Source: Bugulina stolonifera (Eukaryota > Bryozoa > Gymnolaemata > Cheilostomatida > Bugulidae). Taken from it: a stretch of DNA of 64,000 nt. Within the stretch, counting starts at the first letter, position 1. Every line of letters starts with the position of its first letter. The stretch lies in the NCBI GenBank assembly GCA_935421135.1, contig OW285197.1:11909223-11973222 (forward strand), written 5' to 3'. The position numbers and the translations under genes were made by a program. The notes under the pieces were generated by a model that was not told where the DNA came from, did no database searches, and worked only from the letters and a program-made list of their open reading frames with translations. Below are positions 49,147 through 62,027 of this stretch, one piece after another.

Positions 49147-52100
49147 TTAACCTCTACGGAAGCATCTGCTGAAGCATCTGCGGAAGCATCTACGGAAGCA
49201 TCTAGGGAAGCATCTACGGAAGCATCTGCTGAAGCATCTGCTGAAGCATCTCTTTTCTCCCTGTATAAACACAAAATACTTCAATTAGATAAGACATAAA
49301 TAACCACAGAAACAGCGATCAACAGACAGACCAGCAAAGCCGGAAAGAAAAAGTAAGCCAGATGGAGGCGGAGTCAGACGAATGAAAGCACAGCCAGTTA
49401 GTAAGGCAATCAGCCAGACAGAGAGCAGTCATTACAAATAATAACATATAATGGAGAACTTTCACACTGTTGGTCATAAGTCATATGAAACCTCTCCATT
49501 TAAATTATGAGCTAACAGGGTAAATGAGAAACAGGTAAATATTAGTAGCAGAGTGTAAAGAGCACACACAGATATTATACATCTACTGTTTAATTGGGTA
49601 AACTGTGTAACTTACACAATTACTTCTGTGCTCAGCATCCACAGCTATGGCAAAAAAGTTACAAGGATAAATCAATGATTAGCACATAATGACATGACCC
49701 CCATTTAAAGTATCAGTGCTAAACGAAAGCTAGATTTAATACTTGAATAAAAACCATCTTTACATTTATTTAACTAACCAACATCAAAATATGATACAAT
49801 GTGCCGAAAATCAAGCAATCAGAGTTTGGTTTGAGTCCCATGTTCAAGGGGTGTGATTTAGCAATATTGAAATCCATATTGCATGGATAGTTATAGTTTA
49901 CATTTAAATGAGCTGGCATATCTGTTCACTATTTCCTCTAATTTAGAAAACTCTAAACTTCCTGTTTACAAAACTTTGTGACATTAAGTTAGCATTCACA
50001 ACACAGCAATGAGATCTTTATTTGAGGATAGTTATTCTCACAATAATAGAGGGACTTTGATGTACTAGGACGAGTAAATTTAGTTTGGAGCATCAAATCA
50101 ACAAATCTGACTAGTTTAGAAAGATTTGAACAATCACATACCTGGGTCACAGCGGCGACCTTTTCCTTCTCCAGGCTATCACGTCAAATAAGAATAAAAG
50201 AGTAAATTATTTATCATGAAGAAATACGCAAAAGGAATAATCGTGCACCTGGTATACAACACACAACGTACATATAAATTAAAACAACAATGAATACACA
50301 CATCCAAAGATTGGCCAATGCATAGTGTGTTGAGTTGACAATCTGGAAGTTATCTTATCTTACATGTAAATTTTCATAGACAGAAAAGGTACAAAGCTGT
50401 AGTTCAGCCTAATACATTATCTCTCTTTTTATAAACACATTCTGTACCAGTCTTGTTTAAACCAAGCTTTAGTGAAGTCATAGATATATTTCTCTGATGA
50501 TAATCTACCCCATCTTAAAATACAATCTGCGTCATCAGCAGCACTATGGCTGCCAGCTCAAGATAGCGTAAGAACAATTGCTACACCACTGTCTTAGCAG
50601 TGTGTTCACATCCATAAAGCGCAGGTACCCAGCAGGTAATTAGCAGGTACCCAGCAGGTAATTAGCAGGTACCCAGCAGGTAATTAGCAGGTAATCAACA
50701 GGTAATTAGCAGGTACTCAACAGGTACCTAGCAAGTACCTAATTGGTAACGATCATGTAGTGAAGCATATTTACTGTTTACTAGACAACATGTAAAGATG
50801 GAAATGAAACTTACGCCATGGCGATTGCCTTCTCTCTCTTCACCATGCCCTGGAGAAGCTTGACCTCAACAACACTTCGCTGCATAAATAAACAGATGTT
50901 AGCATTGCAAGACCATTACAACATTGTAATGTAGGGTCGTATACCTTTCTACCCTATCACACAGCTTAATATTATGGAACTGAAGCTAAGACTCACACTA
51001 TATTAATTTGGATTTATCACATGATGGCACACAAATACATGTAGAATAGCACAGCAGTATTAAACCAATAATAGTGAGGCGGTTGCCATGTTTTTATGAA
51101 GAAAAGCAATTATTAAGAATTTTGTGTCCAACCAGTTAATTACATACAGTTTACCTACATGTATTTTATGTATATAATATGTGATACAATAAAGCCAGGT
51201 CTAATGTAACTATGTTCTACCCATAAATACTTACAATTCTGGCCGCCTCCATAGCCTTCTTCATCCTATACAAAACATACATTGCATAAAATTACAAGCA
51301 CTCAAATATATATCAAGTAGAGATATACATTACCATAGCGTACTATGATAAACAACCAGTTCATCTAAAATGATGTCTGCAAAAGCATTAGACAGAGAGC
51401 TATTACATTGCCTAAAATAATATATATAATACATTAACATGTTGGCATTAAAGCTGTCTTCCATCTGATACTGAACTAGGTCACCTAGATCAATGGTTTC
51501 TAGCTTGGCTACTGTGTACTTCAAGAAAGTAAACTTGATACTTGATAGCAAAAAAGTTGCTTTGCTACTAAAAGGCACTATAGTGGACAAATAGAAAAAT
51601 GAGAAATCAAAATAGTACAGGATTAAAACCTACTCAGCTCTCTCTCTGTGGAGCTCCCTCAGATTTATTGACATCTAGAAATAAGAAGCAGGAAGAAGTA
51701 GCATACAATCTATACTTGGTCTATTCAAGACTGTCTAAGAACTAGGATACAATATACATAACAGTCTATACTTGGTCTATTCAACGGTTTCTAAGAACTA
51801 GTGTACAATATACATAACAGTCTATACTTGGTCTATTCAAGGCTTTCTAAGAGCTAGCGTACAATATACATAACAGTCTATACTCGGTCCATTCAAGGGT
51901 GCCTAAGAGCTAGCCTACAATATCCATAACAGTCTATACTCCGTGTATTCAAGGGTGTCTAAGAGCTAGCCTACAATATACATAACAGCCTATAGTCGGT
52001 CCATTCAAGGGTTGCTAAGAGCTAGCCTACAATATACATAACAGTCTATACTCGGTCTATTCAAGGGTGCCTAAGAGCTAGCCTGCAATATACATAACAG

Positions 52101-55100
52101 TCTATACTCGGTCTATTCAAGGGTTGCTAAGAGCTAGCCTACAATATACATAATACAGTCTATACTCGGTCTATTCAAGGGTTGCTAAGAGCTAGCCTAC
52201 AATATACATAATACAGTCTATACTCGGTCTATTCAAGGGTTGCTAAGAGCTAGCCTACAATATACATAATACAGTCTATACTCGGTCTATTCAAGGGTTG
52301 CTAAGAGCTAGCGTACAATGTACATAACAGTCTATACTCGGTCTATTCAAGGGTTGCCAAGAGCTAGCCTACAATATACATAACAGTCTATACTCGGTCT
52401 ACTCGAGGGTGCCTAAGAACTAGGGTACAATGTACATAACAGTCTATACTCGGTCTATTCAAGGGTTGCTAAGACCTAGCTTACAACATACATAACAGTC
52501 CATAGTCGGTCTATTCAAGGGCTGCGCAGTTTTTATCAAATATTTATGAAATGACATCAAATTATGAACTGATGGTCAGGAAGATGCTCAAGGTAGCTAG
52601 TGAGTAAAAAATAATGTACTAGCTTGAAACTATAGGAAACTTTATTACCGATCGCATCCACTTGTCATCCCTTTTCTTTATCGTGATCCTAAATGAACAA
52701 ATTTTAATTTTATTATTTGACGAACTGACAAAGTAGAAGGTTCTACATACATAGTCTAGCAGCATGCAATCTACAAATACTAATCACATTAGCTACATCA
52801 CTCATGAATCTAACATGCGGTATCCTAGTAACTCCAGAGAATGGATATGCATCAAACACTTAGCCTAATGTCTAGATATAGTGGAGACTATACAGCAGGT
52901 AGCATTCTTCTGAGATAGATAACACAAAAACATTGAGAAATCACACGGAAAGTTCTAGAATTCCTTACACATCTTCTAACTCTGCCACAGTGTATTTCAG
53001 TTCCTCCTACAACAGGACAAAGATTAAAAGTAAGATGACAATACTACACGTTACTTGGACTACCTTTGAAATGTAATTTTATTTCTCATCAGTTTATCAA
53101 TCATTAAGATATTGAATTATGCAAAAAGTAAGATGAGGGCTAATAGAGACGCAGATCCCAGTCTACATGATCTACACCTACACCTACATGTAAAATTCTA
53201 CATGGATCTACATCATGACTGTCATATCTGCATTCTCAAGGAGTAGGCTTATATGACTTGTTCAACAAAAATAGCTGTCTTCATAGGTTTATTATTCCCA
53301 CAACGCTCTGCTGGCCTAACAAAGAAAATAAGTTTTATGACTGGGACTGAGGCACAAATTCTATGCGATGCATCACTGACAGCAGCGAAATGTTGTACAA
53401 TCTACAGCACTGTGGCCAATATGAATACAGTCCCAAACAGAGTGGTATGACACAGTTTCTGGGCAGGAGCTCCAAACATCAGAATTCTACCCCGGCTAGC
53501 GACCCAATTTATTAGGTTACTAGGCCACATAGTAATATTTATATACATAACCGACCGTTCATTAGTTACACGTTCAGGTTTATCTACTGTACCACTTGCT
53601 TGCAGCAACATACAGATCAACAGGAATAAAATACTAACCTCCAGTAGCTCACACTGCTTCCTTGCCTGTAAAAACAGAGAAATAATTCAGTTTATAGCTG
53701 TTGCTGCTGTAGATGACAATGATGGAATTTGACCTAAACCTATAACCATCCTGCACTCAAGGTGAGGATACAAGTGAACACCAGCAAGTGGAACTGGATA
53801 TTAGTTATTAGCAAGTGGAGTAGGAGTGGATATAACCAAGTGGAACAGGAGTGGATATAACCAACTGGAATAGGAGTGGATATAACCAAGTGGAATAGGA
53901 GTGGATATAACCAAGTGGAATAGGGGTGGATATAAGGGTGTCAGGGTGGCACAGTTGGTGGCATACATGCACACAAACCGTGAGGTTGTGAGTTCAAGCC
54001 CCCAGCTGTGTCATTTCTGGCAAAGGCCTTCAGCAAGTCTTTCACCCTAGCTGCGCCTGTTCGGATCAGGGCGTATAAATAATACAGGAGGTCCCGTGTA
54101 GTGTTTACATCAAAAACACGCACGTTAAAGATCCACCTCTGCCCTGATTCGCAAAGAGAAGCCAGATTCTGGCGGGGTATGTGACCACATTAGGGTGGCA
54201 GGTTGATGTAGTAGTCACTGACCATGCACTCCTGTTGTGGAAGGTGAGCTCTTCTACTCAGAGCCCAGCTCCTGTCGCTCATACAAGTTTCGAACTTCTG
54301 AGGTCCGTTAAATAGGATGGCCAAGTGGCTCGACAGAAACAAAAACAAAAACAAAAACCAACTGGAATAGGAGTGGATATAACCAAGTGGAATAGGGGTG
54401 GATATAACCAAGTGGAATAGGAGTGGATATAACCAAGTGGAATAGGGGTGGATATAACCAAGTGGAATAGGAGTGGATATAACCAACTGGAATAGGAGTG
54501 GATATAACCAAGTGGAATAGGGGTGGATATAACCAACTGGAATAGGGGTGGATATAACCAACTAGAATAGGAGTGGATATAACCAAGTGGAATAGGGGTG
54601 GATATAACCAACTGGAATAGGAGTGGATATAACCAAGTGAAATAGGAGTGGATATAACCAAGTGGAATAGGAGTGTTTTGAATTTTACTTAATTAACTCT
54701 AAGAATCCAGTTATGACCAAGTCAAGTGTTTAGTAATAATTAGATGTGACCAAGAGTAAAAAAATGTTTGCAGCAAATTCAGTAGAGAAAATTGAGAAAG
54801 ACGAATATGAGAACAAGGATAACAGTACGGCTATTTACCTGCCCAAGCTGAGCCTTCGCACCATCCACTTGTTCGGCCTTTTCTAGGATCATCCCCTCCG
54901 CTTTAGCCACTTCTCTTTCTTGTTTCGCTCTGAAATATAGTCAATGCAGGTTCAGATAATGCCTAGTACAACACTGTGTCAGGTACTAGAAAATAGTGCA
55001 ATAACTTCATTGAAATCAATCGAACCACATGGAAAGTCCAGTTCACTTTGAAGGCGAGTCTGAATTTAGCGCTGAGAGCGCTGAGACAGGGTAGTAGATG

Positions 55101-57267
55101 CATATGATATCACAATTAGTTAGTTACATCTAGTGCAAGTTCTACTTATAAAGGCTGACCAAAAGTCCCATATAGTTTTATATCATGAGACATAAATATT
55201 GCGTGTGTTTACTTACAGAGTGGCAGCTTGTCCTTCTACTTTAACTGTTAACTCTCTGCTCAAAAGATAATACAACATGATTAAACAAAAATGTAAAAGC
55301 ATTAAAGTTGTAATATGCTTGTAACATGGTGAGGGTGAATCCTGCAGACAACCTATAATAGATACACTTAATTTTGAATCTTTTCAGATGCTCACTAAAG
55401 TAGATGGACACAAGAAGAGCAATACTTAGGAAATATTATAACTATACAGGTATGATGCATAGAATGTGAGTGATTTGATTGGTCAACTGAAACCGTACGA
55501 CTACCGGCATTACTTCCAAGACTAACCTGAGTTAAGAGTAAAAAGAGCATCAGGATTACATAGCAACGGAAAAACTACTTGTATATTATTTTGAGATGTT
55601 ACAGACTACTGTCATACTTGGCTAGTAATGGCGAGGGATTTACAGTAAATGACTACTTATTACTACATGCGGCTTTTAGACTACTGCACATATACTATTA
55701 ACTACTATCCGACCATCACCAGTATAGGTACGATACAGCTACATTACAGCAAGAATGCACCAAATAGATATATACGTATATTGTAGTAGTACATGCATTA
55801 CTCCACACGATGATAGTGAAACAAAAACTTTCAGATGTTGAGTGTTTGCGGTTGTAGTTTCCAGCAGTACCACATCAACCATCTCACCAAGTAGTGGACA
55901 TACCTTATCTGCTTCTGAAGCTCATAATTCTTCTAGAATAAACAGAAAAGCATAATATTATGCAATTGGACAAGAATAAAATCATCTATAAGGGCTGATA
56001 CAGAATTGTACAAGTCTTTAACTTGAGATCATACTAGGGCTACTTAGACATAAAAACATACCCATAATGCATTGTAGGTTCTTATAACATCATACCCATA
56101 ATGCATTGCAAGCATGTATAATAACAAAAATAATGTGATTCAGACAAGGAGCTGTGTAATAGTTATTGCGGCAAAATAATTTTGACTTGCAATCAGATGT
56201 AGTTAGTAAACGGTAAAAGACGCTAACACACATGTACATACAGGTAATTAGGCATGTACATAATATAAAGTTACATGAAAACGCTGCAAAAATTGTTTGA
56301 GTTAGCTAGGCAATGGATAATATCGTATTCGTGGTGAACACTGTACTTACCCTGTACACATGGCCAAATGCCAACACCAAAAACACAACCAGTACTACAA
56401 AACAAACAACCATTTCATGTTAAAATGAGAATGCGATTTCATCAACATATTTTACATGATTGTACTGTACTAAGATAGAAGAGGACATCCTGAAACAGAT
56501 AACACATAGTAGTGTGGGCGACTCCTATATCCGCATCATCTTTAGATATTCTGCAAACATACTAACTAATGGCTGTATAGATAGACAGGCATACAGGTAC
56601 ACTAACTCTCCATCGTATGTGAAACTAATATCGGTCTACTTACCCTCGGGGAGGTGGAATGCTGCTTTTTCTGCATGCTCAATCACATCTGTAAATAACA
56701 TATAGAATTCATATATTATATCAAACGGTGTAGCAAGTTTCCCAAACTATTTATAGGTTTCTGACACGATACCACACATACACCCATATTCTGTTCACTA
56801 AGAATGAATTATGACTGCCTTAAACTACACTTTGTAATCAGCAAGATAAAATGATGATGCAAAAATTAAATTCCAACGATTAATCAATGACAGACCACAA
56901 TGTTTAGGCTTTATGATATGCCTACTTTTTCCGCTGTTAGCAGACAGAAATAGAAAAAAGAAGCTTTTCTATTGCCATACTCAAATCAGTGTTCCAGAAC
57001 AATACCTGGTATACAATATTATAATACTTATGTAAGACTTCGTGCACAGTGTACATGTAGTTTAGCTAGCTACAGCTATATAGTGGCGTGCTCCAGTGAA
57101 AGATAAGGTTTAATAACACACATGCTGGTTAGAGTATAGTAGATTAAAGTATAGTGTAGCTACCAGCTGCAATGTGAACAAAGTTTTAGAGGGTCAATGA
57201 AATGAAGATTGTACTCACCACCAGTCATTGAGCATGATAGGGCTATCATTATCAACATTTTTATCAT
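49147..57267 (-). CDS. Membrane-anchored coiled-coil protein encoded by 15 micro-exons
   Basis: Exons 57267-57219, 56688-56644, 56394-56351, 55932-55904, 55255-55217, 54929-54839, 53665-53639, 53006-52969, 52688-52649, 51674-51634, 51265-51235, 50879-50815, 50175-50142, 49644-49624 and 49260-49147 total 708 nt (235 residues). All have GT-AG ends and phases that fit with no internal stop. Residues 1-16 are a signal peptide (MIKMLIMIALSCSMTG) and 32-45 a short membrane segment (VLVVFLVLAFGHVY). About 47-190 is highly charged coiled coil (KNYELQKQIRELTVKVEG, CELLEEELKYTVAELEDV, EKEKVAAV). Residues 202-233 are eight RCF(S/R/P) repeats. The family is not recognised; the layout recalls endomembrane tethers, but no homology is claimed. 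Exon 14 is least sure and can be skipped in frame. The last exon is also open in a frame giving DAS(A/V/L) repeats. Confidence 0.75.
49152..49249. repeat. 12-bp tandem repeat inside the terminal coding exon
   Basis: Eight units of GGAAGCATCTGC-like sequence (plus strand) encode the RCFx tetrapeptides on the minus strand. Differences are confined mainly to the fourth codon. Confidence 0.85.
50625..50745. repeat. Minisatellite, 11/22-bp unit, intron of the coiled-coil gene
   Basis: Alternating AGCAGGTACCC and AGCAGGTAATT units, about ten copies, lie between exons 12 and 13. Confidence 0.9.
51707..52520. repeat. Minisatellite, about 56-59-bp unit, intron of the coiled-coil gene
   Basis: About fifteen head-to-tail units include GTCTATACTCGGTCTATTCA, AGGGTTGCTAAGAGCTAGC and ACAATATACATAACA. 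Several central units also carry an extra ATA. It fills most of the intron between exons 9 and 10. Confidence 0.92.
53780..53937. repeat. Minisatellite, 25-bp unit, left part
   Basis: Units of AACCAAGTGGAATAGGAGTG plus GATAT run up to a SINE insertion; the array resumes at 54357. It lies in the intron between exons 6 and 7 of the coiled-coil gene. Confidence 0.9.
53938..54356 (+). mobile_element. tRNA-derived SINE, family 3, inserted in a minisatellite
   Basis: Box A-like TGGCACAGTTGG and a weaker box B (GAGTTCAAGCC) precede a long body with GGCGTATAAATAATACAGG and GCACGTTAAAGATCC, ending in an (AAAAAC)n tail. Minisatellite units flank both sides, so the SINE came later. The target duplication cannot be separated from the repeat units. 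Confidence 0.8.
54357..54675. repeat. Minisatellite, 25-bp unit, right part
   Basis: About twelve to thirteen units continue the array at 53780 with AACCAACTGG and AACCAAGTGG variants. On the minus strand all three frames are open, giving long spurious ORFs. Confidence 0.92.
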
Positions 57268-57441
57268 TTTTGCATGGGAAAGGTAAGAAATGTTACTTTA
57301 AAACCATTCGCATACGAGTATTCATTAACGAATGACACTGTACTTCAACAATGTAAAATATTCCGTTTCTTCCAATATTACACGACATATATTATTACAA
57401 TGAACTATGGAGTTAGTAGACAGGAATTCCTTGTTGAAAGT

Positions 57442-60400
57442 TGTTACATTTCTTATTTTAAAAGGCATTATTATTTATAATGGTCATCATAACTTAAATA
57501 ATGATTAAATTAAATAATCTTATATTGTTTTCCTTGCAGCGAAATTATATGAAAAAGACCAAGGAGTTTATTCAACCTATGTAGAAATAGCCGATCATTA
57601 GCTGTGGTTTAGACCCAAAGAAAAATGCATCAACCAGTACAACAGCTTGTCGGGTTAGATGAAAAAAGAAACTATGCTGCAAAGCAGTACCTGTGTACTG
57701 CACCAACAACCTTACTGCAAGGTTTAACTTGCTGCGAGATGTATACAATCTATCAGTGTAGCTTACATGTGCCCATACGCCATAAAATACATATAAAGGT
57801 TGTTTTTTCGGTGTGCATCGTACATGTATATTAGACAAAGGGCATATGACCTCAGCAATTTAGACGCATCAACTAAAATTTAGTAGAAAAGAAACTGGCC
57901 AACTGATGCTCGGTGTCACCAATGCCGATTAGGCTACTAGTGTTGAACTGATGCAGTGAAAAATCCTACAAGCTTTAGATATCGTGACAGGATTTCGGTA
58001 ACAGAAGTAGGCAGTACAGAAAAAGCTTTCTTGACTCAGCTCTGGCAGAATTCAAAGGGAGTAGTAGCCATGTAGTAACAGTCTCATTTCTGCAAATGAG
58101 GGTCCCTGATAACCTAAGAAATCAGACTATGGCACCGTATTACATTTCCTTTTGTTTTAATTGAGTATAATGTATCGGCAGAGAGTAATAATAATTTTAA
58201 TTTAAATTACGGATTACAAGCAAAATTCTAGTATTTTGTGTAAGTTTTAAATCTAAGAAAATAATGCCAAAGTGGCACTAATTTAGAACATTATACCATT
58301 GAACAATGGCTTAGAGAGTAAAGTAAACGATATTAGAATTTCTGAAAGCAAAATTGTCACCCTCAATCTTGTTAAATTAATCATTTCCAACACAAAGGCT
58401 TCTCTTATGTAGTTTAATGAGAATTACGTTAATAAAATTCCATTGTCTAATTAACTGTTTGGTAGAGGTCGGCTGAGATTCACTAAGCCCATTAGTATGC
58501 TCTTCGCTATTATGACAATGCTAATAAAATACAACAAAATTATGCGATAGAGCTTCGTAGAGAGCAGTTCAATCTCTAGTGCCGTTTTGCAATCTTTGCA
58601 TATTTTAGTGGATGGTTTACTGCACTGAGAGAAAACACGTCCTGTAACACATGGTCTAGCCATTCTCACTCATAGCATATATATCCAGTCATATATTATA
58701 ATATATTTGTAACAAATCTGACTTTGATATTGGCTAATTTGAACCAGCTGTCTAACCCCAAGGGTGAGGTCTGTTAGTAGAAAAAGTGAGTTCTCACTAG
58801 AATTCCGGTAGATGCATTTGGATTATTATAATAATACTCATCTAAATCACCTTCGTGATCTGTCTTATTAGAGGAAGCTTAATACTTACCTACGTAAATA
58901 CGAGACAGAAGTGGTGTAGCATAGACGCTTGCTACTTGGATGCTCGTGGAATCAATTCACAGCTTCCTTATTGGGTACGACAGTAGAGTTACTTGACACT
59001 TACAGTGTTACTTTGTCTATAGAGCAGCATAAACACAAGTCATGTAGTTCATTCAAACAGCGCCCTATAAACGATAGGTAGCAACCAACCTATCTCTTGC
59101 TATAGGCTAAGAGTATCAACTCTTCATCAATCGGGTATGCTGGCTCGAAACACAAGACTAAGTAAGACACAAAAAGCACTTTTGATTACCAAACTCGGAA
59201 AGTTATCAATTGACAATATTACCTAAAAAACGTCAACTTAAAACTGGAATATAATTACTCCTATTAACAATCCAAACATACCCACTGTCAACTCCTAAAA
59301 ATCTCATATACAAATTGGACAAATAGTAATTACCTCTGCAGACCAAGTAGTAGCAATGCACAGAAAGAAATCTGTGGCTCATAGAGCAAGGTGATTATGA
59401 TAATCTTCTGGAAAGTCATCATTCGGGCACCAAAATGTTAGCTTCACCTTTTCCCACATCTTATCTCTGCTATAGAAAATGTAAACCAAGCTCTTCAGAT
59501 AGCATCATTGTGACAATGGGCGACAGCTGATACCTTCTGTTCCTTGATGGGTCACTAGTTTATTGCAAACCTGGAAATTAACAAACGATAAGCAGGAAAG
59601 CAACCTCAAAATACATCAGAGTTGGACTTTGATACGCAAATAAAATTGTCAAAGGCGTCACATTAAAAAGTTTTCCCTACTTAGGCTTTATCACTTATGT
59701 TGTGTTGAAGAAAAATTCTCCCTTGCCTTGCCACGTGCAAATAGGGGATCAAAATCTACAGTTGATTATTAGACTGTGCAGAAAAAACAGCGCAGGCCCA
59801 GTGTCTACCTGTTTGTCTGTCTGCCGAGTCTCCATACCTCCAATTGGAGGAAAGATGAAACCTTCAGTGCATCAGTAGGCCTTTTCCGCCACTATAGTTC
59901 CCTTGTTCTCAGTTTCTGAGATGTTCTGGCCAGAAAGCTTTGCAGATAGGTGTTAGTCTTAGAGTACAAGGAGTTAAAGGAACCAGAGCGAGTTGCAACA
60001 TTTAGACCATTAAATGACATGGAGTTCGATAACTTATAAAGTTTGGGATGCATATGTTCCTTCCGCATCTTACTGATAGATAGGTACATCCCATCCCCTC
60101 AGATTGTAGATAAATCTGATAAATCTAAAGCACCTGTAACGCAATCAGTAAAAAGAGAAAAAAAACTAGAAATTAAAATAGAAATCTACATTGAAACTCA
60201 CTTCTAATTCAATATTAAAATAATAATTTAATAAAATTATAATAATAGAATAACTATAAGAATTGGTTTTGATTTTTTTCATATTCCGATATTGATATTC
60301 AACTTCAAGTCACCATCTCGGATGTGTTTGATTTTAAATTGTGGTGCTAGCAGAAAAAACCATCGGCTACAAAACATTTGACTTTGTACCAGATAGCAGT

Positions 60401-61354
60401 ATAGAAACAAAAACGCTATTGTATATGTACTCATGCTTTAAAGAATTGGAATCATGTTTTGGTTTGGATTTCCCACCTTTTAGTTAGTAGAGGCCCAGTC
60501 ATTTCCGTTATTTTCCTAGCTTGTGAACCTTATCATCGAATCATCTGGCTTAGACAAGGAAAAGACAACTCCAATCTAAAGAACAAACTTTTAAAAACAT
60601 ACCGACTAATCTAATCCCGACCGGTTTCGAAACCGCTTATGGCGTAGGCTACGCGTTGCTTACACGGGAAAACGGCTCGGTGCTTCGTCTACAGTTGTAA
60701 AACAAGGCCTGTAAAAGATGGCCTATCTATCCTACTTATGGACCGCTGTTTTAGTTTTTATTTTGGAACTCCTTGGTTCACTTATGATGATCACAACATC
60801 CTAGTTATTTTTTATAATATCTGTCCAATTGTCGTGATTGAAAACTAGTTCTACCGTGAAATAAATTTATAGGATCTACTATGCATTACCTGTAGTAGTT
60901 GTGAAAGTTCTGTCTGGTCGCGTTTGAGCTTTCTGCAGTTAAGTAAGTACATTTAAGTTACCTTTAATTAACAAAATAATGTTATCTGTAAACTTTTAGA
61001 AAACCCAATAAATGTAAATGTAAAGTATAAATATTAATATTATTATATAATTTAAATTATTAAATAGACCAATGATATAATAATAGTTATATAATAATAA
61101 CTAATTGCAGTTTGAGTTTAGTTAGTTAGGGCCTACAGTAATAGTACAGAGTATTTGTAGAAGTAATTGGTTAGCTTACTTTAGCTAAGTGAGTACAGTA
61201 TCTAGTTTTTTATTTTGCCTCAGCTTAGCTCGCCTTGGCTTTAAATCTTCTATAGTAGGCCTAATAGTTCAATTTAATTAATAATTAGCGTTTTTTCTTT
61301 GGTTTACATTTTTGCTACTATTCGACTGTACATATTAAATTATAACTTTTATTA
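57442..61354. other. Intergenic, no gene recognised
   Basis: The first part upstream of the coiled-coil gene probably holds its promoter. A 65-residue minus-strand frame (59892-60089) begins after an in-frame stop and resembles nothing I know. The rest is AT-rich without repeat ends. Confidence 0.4.
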
Positions 61355-61358
61355 CTAT

Positions 61359-62023
61359 TGTAATGGTTTCTGTGTTTTGGTGCGGTCGTCCTTGGACGAC
61401 TATCGACCCAGAAATGAAGTGCCTATGAGTGGTAATAGGACTTCGCATTACATGAAAGATCGAGCGGTCTCAGTAGCCCAAATACTACCTAAGACGACCC
61501 ATCTGATCTCAAGTCCGACCTTCAGACTATACAATGAAAGAGAGTGATCCGACCTAGTAGGCGGTTCGCAAAGCGAATGACCTGAAAAAAGGAAGTGAAA
61601 GTCTCTGTATCAAGTATAGATGTGTCTTTATTGAAAGCCAAGTGAAGACTGAGACAATGAACAGTAAAACAGTGCCCTTTATATAGTATAAGGACTTCCG
61701 GCCGACGTGACGTCGGGAAAAGACGACGTGTGGTCGTCCGGAAGTTGCGCAACAAGATGGTCGCCGGAAGCCCGACGGCTGACCCAAAATAGGTCGGGTT
61801 CTACAAAAGTTGCTTATAATGGTCCAATTCATGTACAAAATGAATATCAATGGATTCTGAGAGGTCGGGCCTCTGTACATGGGTATAAAAGACATTAAAA
61901 AGACTTAGTAATAATCATGTAGTTATATACAATAACATATAGTAAAGTACAAGCAGATATATACATGTATGTGCACACAATAACGAGTGTCAAATGTATG
62001 ATACGGTTTGTCGTACCATTACA
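61359..62023 (-). mobile_element. Solo LTR, copy C
   Basis: 665 bp with ends TGTAATGG...CCATTACA and a distinct 4-bp duplication CTAT (61355-61358, 62024-62027). TATATAAA (61685-61678) and AATAAA (61632-61627) on the minus strand match copy B. The unusual CTAT duplication supports true insertion ends. Confidence 0.82.
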
Positions 62024-62027
62024 CTAT

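Noticed and set aside
51707..52520. CRISPR-like repeat array
   Set aside because: Units are directly adjacent with no unique spacers, and the genome is animal; it is a minisatellite.
54190..54661. Three long overlapping minus-strand ORFs (110-123 residues)
   Set aside because: They are all frames of the 25-bp minisatellite, which lacks stops on that strand, and run into SINE sequence.
59892..60089. 65-residue minus-strand gene
   Set aside because: No signal, domain, splice partner or homologue could be recognised.
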